Origin: Cellulomonas flavigena DSM 20109
Lineage (GTDB): Bacteria > Actinomycetota > Actinomycetes > Actinomycetales > Cellulomonadaceae
NCBI RefSeq assembly: GCF_000092865.1
Contig: NC_014151.1
Coordinates: forward strand, 2,852,001-2,916,000
DNA: 64,000 bases
Reading direction: 5' to 3'
Each line of letters begins with the position of its first letter. The first letter of the stretch is position 1. This document shows positions 43,923 through 54,148 of this stretch, in pieces. The notes beneath the pieces are model-generated. The model saw only the letters and a program-made list of their open reading frames with translations. It did not search any database and was not told the DNA's origin. The position numbers and the translations under genes were made by a program.

Positions 43923-44800
43923 CGGACCGGCCCCACACGCTCGCGGTCGAGGGCGTCACCGTCGGGTACGACGAGCGCGTCGTCGTGCACGACATGACGC
44001 TCGAGGTCGCGCCCGGCAAGGTCACGGCGATCGTCGGCGCCAACGGCTGCGGCAAGTCCACGCTGCTGCGCGCCATGGCCCGGCTGCTGCGGCCCCGCAA
44101 CGGGCGTGTCCTGCTCGACGGCACCCCGATCGACGCGATGCCGTCGAAGGAGGTCGCCACCGTGCTGGGGCTGCTCCCCCAGTCCCCCGTGTGCCCCGAG
44201 GGCATCGCGGTCGCCGACCTCGTCGGTCGGGGCCGCTACCCGCACCAGGGCTGGTTCCGCCGCTGGACGGCGCAGGACGACGCGGTGGTCGAGCAGGCGC
44301 TGGTGGCGACCGACATCCTGGACCTGGCCGACTGGCCCGTCGACGAGCTGTCCGGCGGGCAGCGCCAGCGCGTGTGGATCGCGATGGCGCTCGCGCAGCA
44401 GACCGACGTGCTGCTGCTCGACGAGCCGACGACCTTCCTCGACGTGGCCCACCAGGTCGACGTCCTCGACCTGCTCTGCGACCTCAACCGTGATCGCGGC
44501 ACGACGATCGTCATGGTCCTGCACGACCTCAACCTCGCCGCGCGCTACGCCGACCACCTCGTGGCCCTGACCGACGGTCGCCTCTACGCACAGGGCGCAC
44601 CGGGCGAGGTCGTGACCGAGCAGATGGTGCGCGACGTGTTCGGCATGGCCGCGCGCGTCGTGCCCGACCCGGTCAGCGGCACGCCGCTGGTGCTGCCGAT
44701 CGGCCGCCACCGTACCGCCCCGCCGGCGCAGCCCGCCGCGGACACCGAGCACGCCGCCGTGCCGCCGGCGGACCTGCCGGTGGCGCAGCCGGTCGCCTGA
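43919..44800 (+). CDS. iron-siderophore ABC transporter ATP-binding protein
   Basis: A 293-residue FecE/FepC-type ATPase. Walker A GANGCGKST, Q-loop LLPQSPVCP, signature LSGGQRQRVWIAMALAQ, Walker B LLLDEPTTFLD, H-loop VLHDLNLAARYADH. The Pro/Ala-rich C-terminal tail of ~30 residues is dispensable-looking. GTG 43919 overlaps the permease stop. Last gene of the importer operon, followed by a GC-rich hairpin. Confidence 0.95.
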   Translation: MTDRPHTLAVEGVTVGYDERVVVHDMTLEVAPGKVTAIVGANGCGKSTLLRAMARLLRPRNGRVLLDGTPIDAMPSKEVATVLGLLPQSPVCPEGIAVADLVGRGRYPHQGWFRRWTAQDDAVVEQALVATDILDLADWPVDELSGGQRQRVWIAMALAQQTDVLLLDEPTTFLDVAHQVDVLDLLCDLNRDRGTTIVMVLHDLNLAARYADHLVALTDGRLYAQGAPGEVVTEQMVRDVFGMAARVVPDPVSGTPLVLPIGRHRTAPPAQPAADTEHAAVPPADLPVAQPVA

Positions 44801-44825
44801 GCCCCGCGGCCCGGCGGCCCGGGGC
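44801..44825 (+). terminator. hairpin after the siderophore importer operon
   Basis: GCCCCG (44801-44806) and CGGGGC (44820-44825) enclose a CG-rich loop, immediately after the ATPase stop and before the convergent guaB3 end. Confidence 0.4.
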
Positions 44826-44835
44826 GTCCGGCGCC

Positions 44836-45960
44836 TCAGTGCGGCTGGTACGGCGAGACGACGACCTCGATGCGCTGGAACTCCTTGAGGTCGGAGTAGC
44901 CGGTCGTCGCCATGGCACGGCGCAGCGCACCGACGAGGTTGAGCGTGCCGTCGGCGGTGTGGCCGGGACCGAAGAGGATCTGGTCGAGCGTGCCCACGGT
45001 GCCGACCTCGACGCGCTCGCCGCGCGGCAGCTGGGGGTGGTGCGCCTCGGGGCCCCAGTGGAACCCGCGCCCGGGGGCGTCGGTCGCACGCGCCAGCGCG
45101 GCACCCAGCATCACGGCGTCCGCGCCGCACGCGATCGCCTTGACCAGGTCACCGGAGCGCCCCACGCCGCCGTCGGCGATGACGTGCACGTACCGGCCGC
45201 CGGACTCGTCGAGGTAGTCACGGCGGGCCGCGGCGACGTCGGCCACGGCCGTGGCCATGGGTGCGTGGATGCCCAGCGAGACGCGGGTGGTGTGCGCGGC
45301 ACCGCCGCCGAACCCGACGAGGACGCCCGCGGCGCCCGTACGCATGAGGTGCAGGGCCGCGGTGTAGGTCGAGGCGCCGCCGACGATGACGGGCACGTCG
45401 AGCTCGTAGATGAACCGCTTGAGGTTCAGCGGCTCGGCCCGGCCCGAGACGTGCTCGGCGGAGACCGTGGTGCCGCGGATGAGGAACAGGTCGACGCCCG
45501 CGTCGACGACCGTGCGCCAGTGCTCCTGCGTGCGCTGGGGGCTCAGGGCGCCGGCGACGACGACGCCGGCGTCACGGATCTCCTGCAGCCGGGCACGGAT
45601 CAGCTCCGGCTGGATCGGCGCGGAGTAGATCTCCTGCATGCGGGCCGTCGCACGCTCGGCGTCGAGGGCCGCGATCTCCTCGAGCAGGCCCGTCGGGTCC
45701 TCGTAGCGGGTCCACAGCCCCTCGAGGTCGAGGACCCCGAGGCCGCCCGCCCGCCCGAGCGCGACGGCCGTCGCCGGGCTCATCACGGAGTCCATGGGGG
45801 CGGCGAGCACCGGGAGGTCGAAGTGGTAGGCGTCGATCTGCCAGCCGACCGACACCTCCTCGGGGTCACGCGTGCGCCGTGAGGGCACCACCGCGATGTC
45901 GTCGAAGGAGAACGCCCGGCGTCCCCGCTTGCCCCGCCCGATCTCGATGTCGCTGGTCAC
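44836..45960 (-). CDS. guaB3: GuaB3-type IMP dehydrogenase family protein
   Basis: A 374-residue IMPDH/GMPR-fold protein without CBS domains, matching the actinobacterial GuaB3 size. Blocks: FSFDDIAVVPSRRTRDPEEVSV, APMDSVMSPATAVALGRAGGLGVLDLEGLW, HVIADGGVGRSGDLVKAIACGADAVMLG. The active-site loop lacks the IMPDH Cys (DLFLIRGTTVSAEH), as expected for GuaB3. TAGGCT lies 6 nt before the GTG (leaderless pattern). Role in purine metabolism is by family; activity of GuaB3 proteins is poorly defined. Confidence 0.92.
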   Translation of the reverse strand: MTSDIEIGRGKRGRRAFSFDDIAVVPSRRTRDPEEVSVGWQIDAYHFDLPVLAAPMDSVMSPATAVALGRAGGLGVLDLEGLWTRYEDPTGLLEEIAALDAERATARMQEIYSAPIQPELIRARLQEIRDAGVVVAGALSPQRTQEHWRTVVDAGVDLFLIRGTTVSAEHVSGRAEPLNLKRFIYELDVPVIVGGASTYTAALHLMRTGAAGVLVGFGGGAAHTTRVSLGIHAPMATAVADVAAARRDYLDESGGRYVHVIADGGVGRSGDLVKAIACGADAVMLGAALARATDAPGRGFHWGPEAHHPQLPRGERVEVGTVGTLDQILFGPGHTADGTLNLVGALRRAMATTGYSDLKEFQRIEVVVSPYQPH

Positions 45961-45966
45961 CGGACG

Positions 45967-45972
45967 AGCCTA
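45967..45972 (-). promoter_or_regulatory. -10 element (TAGGCT) of guaB3
   Basis: TAGGCT ends 6 nt before the GTG at 45960, identical in sequence and spacing to the guaA element. Confidence 0.45.
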
Positions 45973-46025
45973 CCGGCGCGCGCCGGGTGCCCCGGCGCGC
46001 GCCGCGGCGACGACCGGTCGGCGCG

Positions 46026-48264
<2,239 letters not shown>

Positions 48265-48320
48265 GGGGTTCCTCCTCGCGCCGATCCCGACACCACATGC
48301 GTGCACGGGTCTATGCCTGC

Positions 48321-48346
48321 ATCGGCGTTACCGGTGCGTCACGTTA
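48321..48346 (-). promoter_or_regulatory. possible sigma28/WhiG-like promoter of the BldM-like gene
   Basis: On the minus strand TAAC (48346-48343), 16 nt, GCCGAT (48326-48321), resembling the FliA/WhiG consensus TAAA-N15-GCCGATAA with one -35 mismatch and one extra spacer base. TAACGT at 48346-48341 could instead be a vegetative -10. Confidence 0.25.
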
Positions 48347-48460
48347 GCCCCCGGGACCTTCGGTCGAGAATCGAACGCGCCGTTTCCTCACGGTTGCGGG
48401 CTGACACCGGAAATGACGTCACGCGAACGGGTCACCGCGTCGTGATCGGATGACACCGGG

Positions 48461-49525
48461 TCACAGGCGTGCAGACTGCGCGACGGCCGCGAGCGCCTCG
48501 TGGAGCAGCCCGGGGAGCGTCCGCGCGCGGTGCACGGACCGGTCGAGCGGGACGTGCGTCTCGGCCGTCTGCGCGACCATGACGAACTGCGGCAGGTCCG
48601 GTCGCTCCTGCGCGAGGCTCGCGACGACCGACAGGTCGGGCGCCGCGGACTGCGACAGCGTCACGACCGCACGCGCGCGCGTCATGAGGGCCAGCTCGCC
48701 CGCGTGGCGCGGGGACACCGGGCCGGCGACGAGCCGGGCGTCGACGCCGCCGTCGACGAGCGCACCCGCCAGGACGTGCGCGGCGACGGGCCGGGACTCG
48801 CCGGGCACGGGCAGCAGGAGGACGACGGGCGCGCCCGCCGCCGGCGGCGTCGCGGTCCGCGCGCGCAGCGCCGCGAGGACCGCGCCGAGGAGGGTCTCGC
48901 GGGCGTCCACCCCCGGGCGCTCGACGACCGTGCGGCGCGCGAGCGCCGCGAACGCGGGCTGGACGCGCTCGGCCCACCACCGCGTGAGGTCGGGACCCGC
49001 GGGGTCGAGGAGCGACGCGCACCGGTCAGCCCGCCCGGTGAGCGCCGCGTCGACGAGCGCGGCCACGCCGCCCGCTCCCCCGGCGAGGGCGCCGGCACCG
49101 GGCGGCGCGGCGGGTGGCGTCACCGGCAGGCGGCCGGTCAGGTCGTCGCTCCCGGGGGTCGGCGCGGGCGCCGCGACCTCGTGGGTGTCGGACGACAGCG
49201 CGAGGCGGGCGGCCTCGGCGGGTGCGACACCGTCGATGGTGAGCCGGCGCATCACCAGCAGGCGCTCGAGATCCTGGCCGGAGTACCGGCGGTGCGCGCC
49301 GGCGGAGTGCTCGGAGGGGCCGAGCCCGTAGCGGCGGTCCCAGGTCCGCAGGGTCGCCGGGGCGACGCCGAGACGCCGCGCGACGGCAGCGACGGTGAGC
49401 GCGGGGCCGTCCGGGACGTCGGGCACGTCTCCCCGTGAGGCGTCGGCACCGGGCTGCCCCGCGGGCGCGTCGGCGCCGTGCGCCGCGTCGGCGGCGTCGG
49501 CGTCCCCGTGCGGTGCAGAGGCCAT
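48461..49525 (-). CDS. MerR-family regulator with B12-binding-like C-terminal domain
   Basis: A 354-residue protein. A disordered Asp/Ala-rich N-tail is followed by a MerR HTH (LTVAAVARRLGVAPATLRTWDRRYGLGPSEHSAGAHRRYSGQDLERLLVM). A Pro/Gly linker leads to a helical bundle and Rossmann-like domain resembling CarH/CarA cobalamin domains (VVLLLPVPGESRPVAAHVLAG...GVDARLVAGPVS). The His that ligates cobalamin in the ExHxxG loop is missing (GESRPVAA), so B12/light sensing is unlikely. CACAAT lies 6 nt before the ATG. Divergent from whiB. Confidence 0.82.
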   Translation of the reverse strand: MASAPHGDADAADAAHGADAPAGQPGADASRGDVPDVPDGPALTVAAVARRLGVAPATLRTWDRRYGLGPSEHSAGAHRRYSGQDLERLLVMRRLTIDGVAPAEAARLALSSDTHEVAAPAPTPGSDDLTGRLPVTPPAAPPGAGALAGGAGGVAALVDAALTGRADRCASLLDPAGPDLTRWWAERVQPAFAALARRTVVERPGVDARETLLGAVLAALRARTATPPAAGAPVVLLLPVPGESRPVAAHVLAGALVDGGVDARLVAGPVSPRHAGELALMTRARAVVTLSQSAAPDLSVVASLAQERPDLPQFVMVAQTAETHVPLDRSVHRARTLPGLLHEALAAVAQSARL

Positions 49526-49531
49526 GACGCG

Positions 49532-49537
49532 ATTGTG
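49532..49537 (-). promoter_or_regulatory. -10 element (CACAAT) of the MerR-like gene
   Basis: CACAAT ends 6 nt before the ATG at 49525. Weaker than the others but in the same leaderless position. Confidence 0.35.
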
Positions 49538-49688
49538 CCAGTCGTCTGGCGCGATCCGGACCGCCTCGGCCGCGCGGGTGCTGGTCGTGCGGACGCTCGT
49601 CCTGCACTGGCGTCCAAATCGCGTCATGCACCGCTTCACCAGATCGAGCCAGAAACTGGGTCTTGAACAACTTCTGAAGCGGTTGTAC

Positions 49689-49701
49689 CGTTGCGGCAAC
49701 G
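49689..49701 (+). promoter_or_regulatory. 13-bp dyad (CGTTG-CGG-CAACG) upstream of whiB
   Basis: Perfect 5-3-5 inverted repeat about 83 nt before the whiB ATG, next to a TTGTACCGTTG stretch. A possible operator; the regulator is unknown. Confidence 0.3.
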
Positions 49702-49783
49702 TCGACACGGGGAACCGTGGCGGCCACGACTTCCGCCGGACGACCGGCGTCGGACCCAGCACGACTTGCCTCGAGGAGGACAC

Positions 49784-50086
49784 ATGGCCGAGATCTCGCG
49801 TCTCCCCGGACCGGTGATGGACCTGTGGGAGTGGCAGTTCGAGGGCGCCTGCCGCGATGCGGACCAGGACCTCTTCTTCCACCCGGAGGGTGAGCGCGGT
49901 TCCGCGCGCCGCCGCCGCGCCGAGGCCGCCAAGGCCATCTGCGCCACCTGCCCCGTCCTCAAGGAGTGCCGCGAGCAGTCGCTCGCGGTGCGTGAGCCCT
50001 ACGGCGTGTGGGGCGGCCTGTCCGAGGAGGAGCGCGCCGCCGTGCTCGCCGAGCGCGCCGGCCGCCGCACCACCGTCACGGCCTGA
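49784..50086 (+). CDS. WhiB-family iron-sulfur transcriptional regulator (WhiD/WhiB3 position)
   Basis: A 100-residue protein with the four cluster cysteines C23, C53, C56 and C62 (GACRDAD, ICATCPVLKEC) and the GVWGG turn (74-78) followed by a basic tail (AERAGRRTT). GAGGAGG is 5 nt before the ATG. Synteny with groES downstream and guaB/bldM-like upstream matches whiD of Streptomyces and whiB3 of Mycobacterium. Such proteins bind a redox-sensitive 4Fe-4S cluster and work with the principal sigma factor. Confidence 0.95.
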   Translation: MAEISRLPGPVMDLWEWQFEGACRDADQDLFFHPEGERGSARRRRAEAAKAICATCPVLKECREQSLAVREPYGVWGGLSEEERAAVLAERAGRRTTVTA

Positions 50087-50111
50087 GCGCGGCGACCCGG
50101 GCGCCGACCCT

Positions 50112-50163
50112 CCGGGAACGACGAAGGCCCCCTCCCGCGGGAGGGGGCCTTCGTCGTTCCCGG
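50112..50163. terminator. bidirectional terminator, 26-bp perfect palindrome
   Basis: Arms 50112-50137 and 50138-50163 are exact reverse complements over 26 bp. It lies between the convergent whiB and groES genes and will terminate from both sides. Confidence 0.85.
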
Positions 50164-50176
50164 GACATGTCCCGGG
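50159..50176. repeat. 18-bp palindrome (CCCGGGACATGTCCCGGG)
   Basis: Perfect palindrome overlapping the right end of the whiB/groES terminator. It may extend or compete with that hairpin for groES readthrough. Confidence 0.5.
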
Positions 50177-50190
50177 GGGACGAGCTGTCG

Positions 50191-50484
50191 TCAGCCGACG
50201 ATGGCGAGGACGTCCCGCGCCGAGAGGATCAGGAACTCCTCGCCCGAGTACTTGACCTCGGTGCCGCCGTACTTGGAGTAGATGACCTTGTCGCCCACGG
50301 CCACGTCGAGCGGCACGCGGTTGCCCTTGTCGTCGATCCGGCCCGGGCCCACGGCCAGGACCTCGCCCTCCTGGGGCTTGTCCTTCGCGCTGTCCGGGAT
50401 GACGAGACCCGACGCGGTCGTCGTCTCGGCCTCGACGGCCTTGACCACGATGCGGTCCTCGAGGGGCTTGATGGAGACCGACAC
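50191..50484 (-). CDS. groES: co-chaperonin GroES
   Basis: A 97-residue cpn10: [44 protein letters not shown], with the mobile loop region ([11 protein letters not shown]) and [32 protein letters not shown] 50484 has GGGGAGG 6 nt upstream. Preceded by a CIRCE element and a clear promoter, but no groEL follows: a terminator and the convergent whiB gene come next, so GroEL must be encoded elsewhere. Confidence 0.96.
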   Translation of the reverse strand: MSVSIKPLEDRIVVKAVEAETTTASGLVIPDSAKDKPQEGEVLAVGPGRIDDKGNRVPLDVAVGDKVIYSKYGGTEVKYSGEEFLILSARDVLAIVG

Positions 50485-50608
50485 AGCGGACCTCCCCTTC
50501 GCGTGTGAGTAGTTCAGGAGTGAGTCTGCGCCGCACCGTCGCGCCGTCGTCGCGGGAGCCGGGCCACGGGAACGCTCGGCACGCCCCCGTGGGGTGTGCC
50601 GGTTCCTC

Positions 50609-50637
50609 ACTCTAGGAACGCGTTAGCACTCGGTCAA
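50609..50637 (-). promoter_or_regulatory. groES promoter
   Basis: On the minus strand TTGACC (50637-50632), 17 nt, TAGAGT (50614-50609), a near-consensus housekeeping promoter, about 120 nt upstream of groES. Confidence 0.75.
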
Positions 50638-50649
50638 CCCGAGTGCCAG
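50623..50649. promoter_or_regulatory. CIRCE element (HrcA operator)
   Basis: TTAGCACTC-N9-GAGTGCCAG; canonical is TTAGCACTC-N9-GAGTGCTAA, so 16 of 18 arm bases match. It overlaps the groES -35 and spacer, so HrcA would block RNA polymerase directly. Confidence 0.88.
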
Positions 50650-50768
50650 ATCGGCAGGCCGGTCGACGGCCCCACCTGCCGGGTCTCCCCGGCGGGCCGG
50701 GTGCCGGCCGCACGACGACCCGACGGCACGGGCGTCGGACCGCGCCCGGACGTGGGAGGGTGGGACCC

Positions 50769-51971
50769 GTGGACGACGCCGGACTGGTCAAGCTCCTCAG
50801 TCCCGACGGCTGGGCACTGCTGCAGGCGCTGCCGCCCTACGACGAGCGCCTCGCGCTGCCGCTCGCCGAGCGGCTGCAGAAGGACGGGCTCGACCCCGGG
50901 CTCGTGGCCGCCGCCCTCACGCAGTCGCGGCTGCGCGCGAAGGCGCGCGCCAAGCTCGGCGACTTCGCCGAGGGCATGCTCTTCACCGTGGCAGGGCTCG
51001 AGCAGGCCACCCGCCTCGAGGTCGCGGCGCACCACGCCCGCCGGTACCTCGACGCCGGCTGCACGCGCGTCGCGGACCTCACGTGCGGCCTCGGCGCCGA
51101 CGCGCTGGCGATGGCAGGGGTCGGGCTGCGGGTCCTGGCCACGGACGTCGACGAGACGACCGCCGCGCTGGCGACGGTCAACCTGCGCGCGTTCCCCGAG
51201 GTCGAGGTCCGCATGGGCGACGGGCTCGCGCTCGACCTGGCCGGCGAGGGTGTCGACGGGGTCTACGCCGACCCGGCACGCCGCACCGGCACCGGGCGAC
51301 GGGTGTTCGACCCGCGCGCGTACTCCCCGCCGCTCGACGAGGTGCTCGCCGTGCGCGCCTCCGTGCCCGCGCTGGGTCTCAAGCTCGGCCCCGGCATCGC
51401 GCACCGCGACCTGCCGCACGACGCCGAGGCCCAGTGGGTCTCCTCGGGCGGCGAGGTCGTCGAGCTCGGCCTGTGGTTCGGCCCGCTGGCCCCCGACGGC
51501 CCCGGCCGCTCCGCGCTCGTGCTGCGCGACGGCAGCGCGCACGCGCTGCGTGCGGACCCCGACGGCGAGGACGACGCCCCGCCGGTCGGCCCGGTGGGCT
51601 CCTACCTGTACGAGCCGGACGGCGCGGTCATCCGCGCCGGGCTCGTCGGCACGGTCGCCCAGCGCGTGCGCGGCCGGCTCGTGGACCCGACGATCGCCTA
51701 CGTGACCTCGGACTCCCTCGCCGAGCGCGGCTCCTGGCACCCGCTCGCCACCGCGTACCGCGTGCTCGACGACCTGCCCTTCGGCCTCAAGCGCCTGCGG
51801 ACCTACCTGCGCGAGCGGGACGTGGGCCGCCTGACGATCAAGAAGCGGGGCACCGCGGTCGTCCCCGAGACCTTGCGCAAGCAGCTCGACCTGCGCGGCG
51901 GCACCGAGGGCACGGTGGTGCTCACCCGCGTCGCCGGGCAGCAGCGCGTGCTCGTCGTGGAGCCGGTCTGA
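50769..51971 (+). CDS. class I SAM-dependent methyltransferase with THUMP-like C-terminal domain
   Basis: A 400-residue protein. SAM motif VADLTCGLGADALAMAGVG and motif II LATDVDETTAALATVN are followed by VYADPARRTGTGRRVFD (DPAR catalytic-type loop). The C-terminal ~70 residues resemble the THUMP-like domain (VGRLTIKKRGTAVVPETLRKQL). GTG 50769 has GGGAGG upstream. Its stop overlaps the next ATG by one base. Substrate presumably nucleic acid; not identified. Confidence 0.88.
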   Translation: MDDAGLVKLLSPDGWALLQALPPYDERLALPLAERLQKDGLDPGLVAAALTQSRLRAKARAKLGDFAEGMLFTVAGLEQATRLEVAAHHARRYLDAGCTRVADLTCGLGADALAMAGVGLRVLATDVDETTAALATVNLRAFPEVEVRMGDGLALDLAGEGVDGVYADPARRTGTGRRVFDPRAYSPPLDEVLAVRASVPALGLKLGPGIAHRDLPHDAEAQWVSSGGEVVELGLWFGPLAPDGPGRSALVLRDGSAHALRADPDGEDDAPPVGPVGSYLYEPDGAVIRAGLVGTVAQRVRGRLVDPTIAYVTSDSLAERGSWHPLATAYRVLDDLPFGLKRLRTYLRERDVGRLTIKKRGTAVVPETLRKQLDLRGGTEGTVVLTRVAGQQRVLVVEPV

Positions 51972-53119
51972 TGGCCGCCCCGGTCGCGCTGCCGTTCGCG
52001 CGGTCCGAGCGCTCGACCGTCGGCATCGAGTGGGAGGTCGCGCTCGTCGACGCCGACTCGGGCGACCTGCGGCAGGCCGCCGAGGCCATCTTCGAGGCCG
52101 TGCGGCCTGCGGACGGCTCGGACCACCCGCACATCACGTCCGAGCTGCTGCTCAACACCGTCGAGGTCTCGTCGGGCAAGTGCCGCACGGTCGGCGAGGC
52201 GGGCGAGGACCTGCGGCGCGCGCTCGACGAGGTCGCGGCCGCCGCACGACCGCTGCGCATCGAGCTCATGGGCGGCGGCACGCACCCGTTCGCGAGCTGG
52301 GCGACGCAGCGCGTGACGGACAAGCAGCGCTACGCGACGCTCATCGACCGGACCCAGTGGTGGGGCCGGCAGATGCTCATCTTCGGCGTGCACGTGCACG
52401 TCGGCATCGAGGACCGCGACAAGGTCCTACCGCTGAGCCGGGCGATGCTCACGGTCCTCCCGCACATCCAGTCGCTGTCGGCGTCGTCGCCGTTCTGGGG
52501 CGGCAAGGACACCGGGTACGCGTCGAACCGCGCGCTGCTGTTCCAGCAGCTGCCGACCGCAGGGCTGCCGCCGCAGCTCGAGCGGTGGGACCAGCTCGAG
52601 CAGTACGTCGGCGACATGATGCACACGGGCGTCATCGACCAGGTCAACGAGGTGCGCTGGGACGTCCGCCCGGCCCCGCGGTTCGGCACGCTCGAGATGC
52701 GCATCGCCGACGGTGCCGCGAGCCTGCTCGAGGTCACCGCGATCAGCGCGTTCACGCACTGCCTCGTCGAGCACTTCTCCTCGATGATCGACGCGGGCGA
52801 GCCGTTGCCGACCATGCCGCCGTGGTTCGTGCAGGAGAACAAGTGGCGCTCGGCGCGCTACGGCATGGACGCGATCGTCATCACGAACGCCGCGGGTGAC
52901 GAGGAGCTCGTGACCGACTCGGTCGCGCGGTGGCTCGGCGAGCTCGCGCCCGTGGCGGAGCGCCTGGGCTGCACCGCCGAGCTCGACCAGGTGCGCGTCA
53001 TCCTGCGCCGCGGCGCGTCGTACCAACGGCAGCGTGCCGTCGCCCGCCGGCACGCGGGCGAGCTGGAGCCGGTGGTGCGCTCGCTGGTCGCGGAGCTCGC
53101 GGCCGGGCGCCCCCTCTAG
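51971..53119 (+). CDS. carboxylate-amine ligase, glutamate-cysteine ligase 2 family
   Basis: A 382-residue GCS2/YbdK-type ligase: STVGIEWEVALVDADSGDL, ITSELLLNTVEVSSGKC, GGGTHPFASWATQRVTDKQRY, IFGVHVHVGIEDRD and FGTLEMRIADGAASL. The fold makes a gamma-glutamyl amide bond with ATP. Actinobacteria of this group generally use mycothiol, so glutathione synthesis should not be assumed. Overlaps the methyltransferase stop (TGATG). Confidence 0.88.
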   Translation: MAAPVALPFARSERSTVGIEWEVALVDADSGDLRQAAEAIFEAVRPADGSDHPHITSELLLNTVEVSSGKCRTVGEAGEDLRRALDEVAAAARPLRIELMGGGTHPFASWATQRVTDKQRYATLIDRTQWWGRQMLIFGVHVHVGIEDRDKVLPLSRAMLTVLPHIQSLSASSPFWGGKDTGYASNRALLFQQLPTAGLPPQLERWDQLEQYVGDMMHTGVIDQVNEVRWDVRPAPRFGTLEMRIADGAASLLEVTAISAFTHCLVEHFSSMIDAGEPLPTMPPWFVQENKWRSARYGMDAIVITNAAGDEELVTDSVARWLGELAPVAERLGCTAELDQVRVILRRGASYQRQRAVARRHAGELEPVVRSLVAELAAGRPL

Positions 53120-53169
53120 CCCGACGACGCGCGGCGCCTGGGCCCAGGTCACGTGCTCGACCCAGTATC

Positions 53170-53198
53170 TTGTGTCACCCACTACTCGGCGCTACAGT
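53170..53198 (+). promoter_or_regulatory. promoter of the padR-like operon
   Basis: TTGTGT (53170-53175), 17 nt, TACAGT (53193-53198), 6 nt before the GTG at 53205. A well-spaced promoter giving a leaderless mRNA. Confidence 0.6.
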
Positions 53199-53204
53199 CG
53201 AGCC

Positions 53205-53612
53205 GTGGCCGAGTCCCGTGACACCCAGCTCCTCAAGGGCGTGCTCCCCATGCTCGCCCTCGCCGCGCTCGCGCGGGACGAGACCTACGGCTACGAGCTC
53301 GTGACCGTCCTGCGGGACGCCGGCCTCGACGACCTGTCGACCGGCACGCTCTACCCCGTCCTCACCCGGCTCGAGCGCGAGGGGCTGCTGACCTCGCGCC
53401 TGGTCGCCTCCACCTCCGGGCCCGCCCGCAAGTACTACCGGCCGAGCGAGGTCGGCCGGCAGGCGCTCGCCGACCACCGCGCCGCCTGGGCGGAGCTCGT
53501 CGCCGTGACGGCGCGCGTGCTCGACGGCGCACCACCGACACCCCACCCGACCGACACCACCGGCACCACCGACGCTCCCGCGCCGGCTGCCGACAGGGGG
53601 CTGCTGCGATGA
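53205..53612 (+). CDS. PadR-family transcriptional regulator
   Basis: A 135-residue winged-helix repressor: KGVLPMLALAALARDETYGYELVTVLRDAGLDDLSTGTLYPVLTRLEREGLLTSRLV, then a helix and a Pro/Thr tail. GTG 53205 is set by the promoter 6 nt upstream. The stop overlaps the next ATG (ATGA). PadR plus a HAAS-type membrane protein is a recurrent regulatory pair; the PadR protein probably controls this operon. Confidence 0.9.
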   Translation: MAESRDTQLLKGVLPMLALAALARDETYGYELVTVLRDAGLDDLSTGTLYPVLTRLEREGLLTSRLVASTSGPARKYYRPSEVGRQALADHRAAWAELVAVTARVLDGAPPTPHPTDTTGTTDAPAPAADRGLLR

Positions 53613-54139
53613 CCACGACCCACGACCCACGGACCCGCATGCGGCTGCGCGAGCAGCTGCGGCTCGACTGGTGGCTGCTGCGCTTCGAGCTCGCGATGCA
53701 GGACTACCCGGCGCGCGAGGCGCGCCGGATCCGGCGCGAGCTGCGTGCCTCCGTGATCGACGACGCCCGCCGGGCCGGGCTCGACACCGCTCTGCGCGAC
53801 CTGGGCTCGCCCCGCCGCCTCGCGGCCGCCTACTTCGCGGAGCTCGACCGCGAGCGCCCGCGCTGGACCGACGGCGCCCTGCTCGGCGGCATCCTGGGGA
53901 TCCTGGTGCCCGGGTACATGTGGCTCTCGTGGCAGCTGGGCGCGCTCGACGCGATCGACGCGATGGGCGGCGGCACGGTCGAGCTGAGCTGGCTCGGCAC
54001 CCCGGCGATCCTCACGCACACCGAGGACACCGTCTCGATGCAGAGCACCCTCGGGTGGGGGCCGGTCGTCCTCGCGCTCGTGCTCACGAGCGTCTTCTTC
54101 GCGCTCGGGTCGCGCATCTGGCGCCTGCGGTCGGCCTGA
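53609..54139 (+). CDS. HAAS-domain membrane protein partner of PadR
   Basis: A 176-residue protein. Residues ~15-85 form the short helical HAAS-like domain (LRFELAMQDYPAREARRIRRELRASVIDDARRAGLDTALRDLGSPRRLAAAYFAE). Two TM helices follow (90-115 and 148-168) with an external loop between. Translationally coupled to padR. In this context the HAAS domain is thought to engage the PadR regulator; specific function unknown. Confidence 0.82.
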   Translation: MTTTHDPRTRMRLREQLRLDWWLLRFELAMQDYPAREARRIRRELRASVIDDARRAGLDTALRDLGSPRRLAAAYFAELDRERPRWTDGALLGGILGILVPGYMWLSWQLGALDAIDAMGGGTVELSWLGTPAILTHTEDTVSMQSTLGWGPVVLALVLTSVFFALGSRIWRLRSA

Positions 54140-54148
54140 CGGCAACCG

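Noticed and set aside
51971..53119. Calling the GCS2 protein a glutathione-synthesis enzyme
   Set aside because: Family members in actinobacteria are often of unknown carboxylate-amine ligase specificity, and no glutathione synthetase is nearby.
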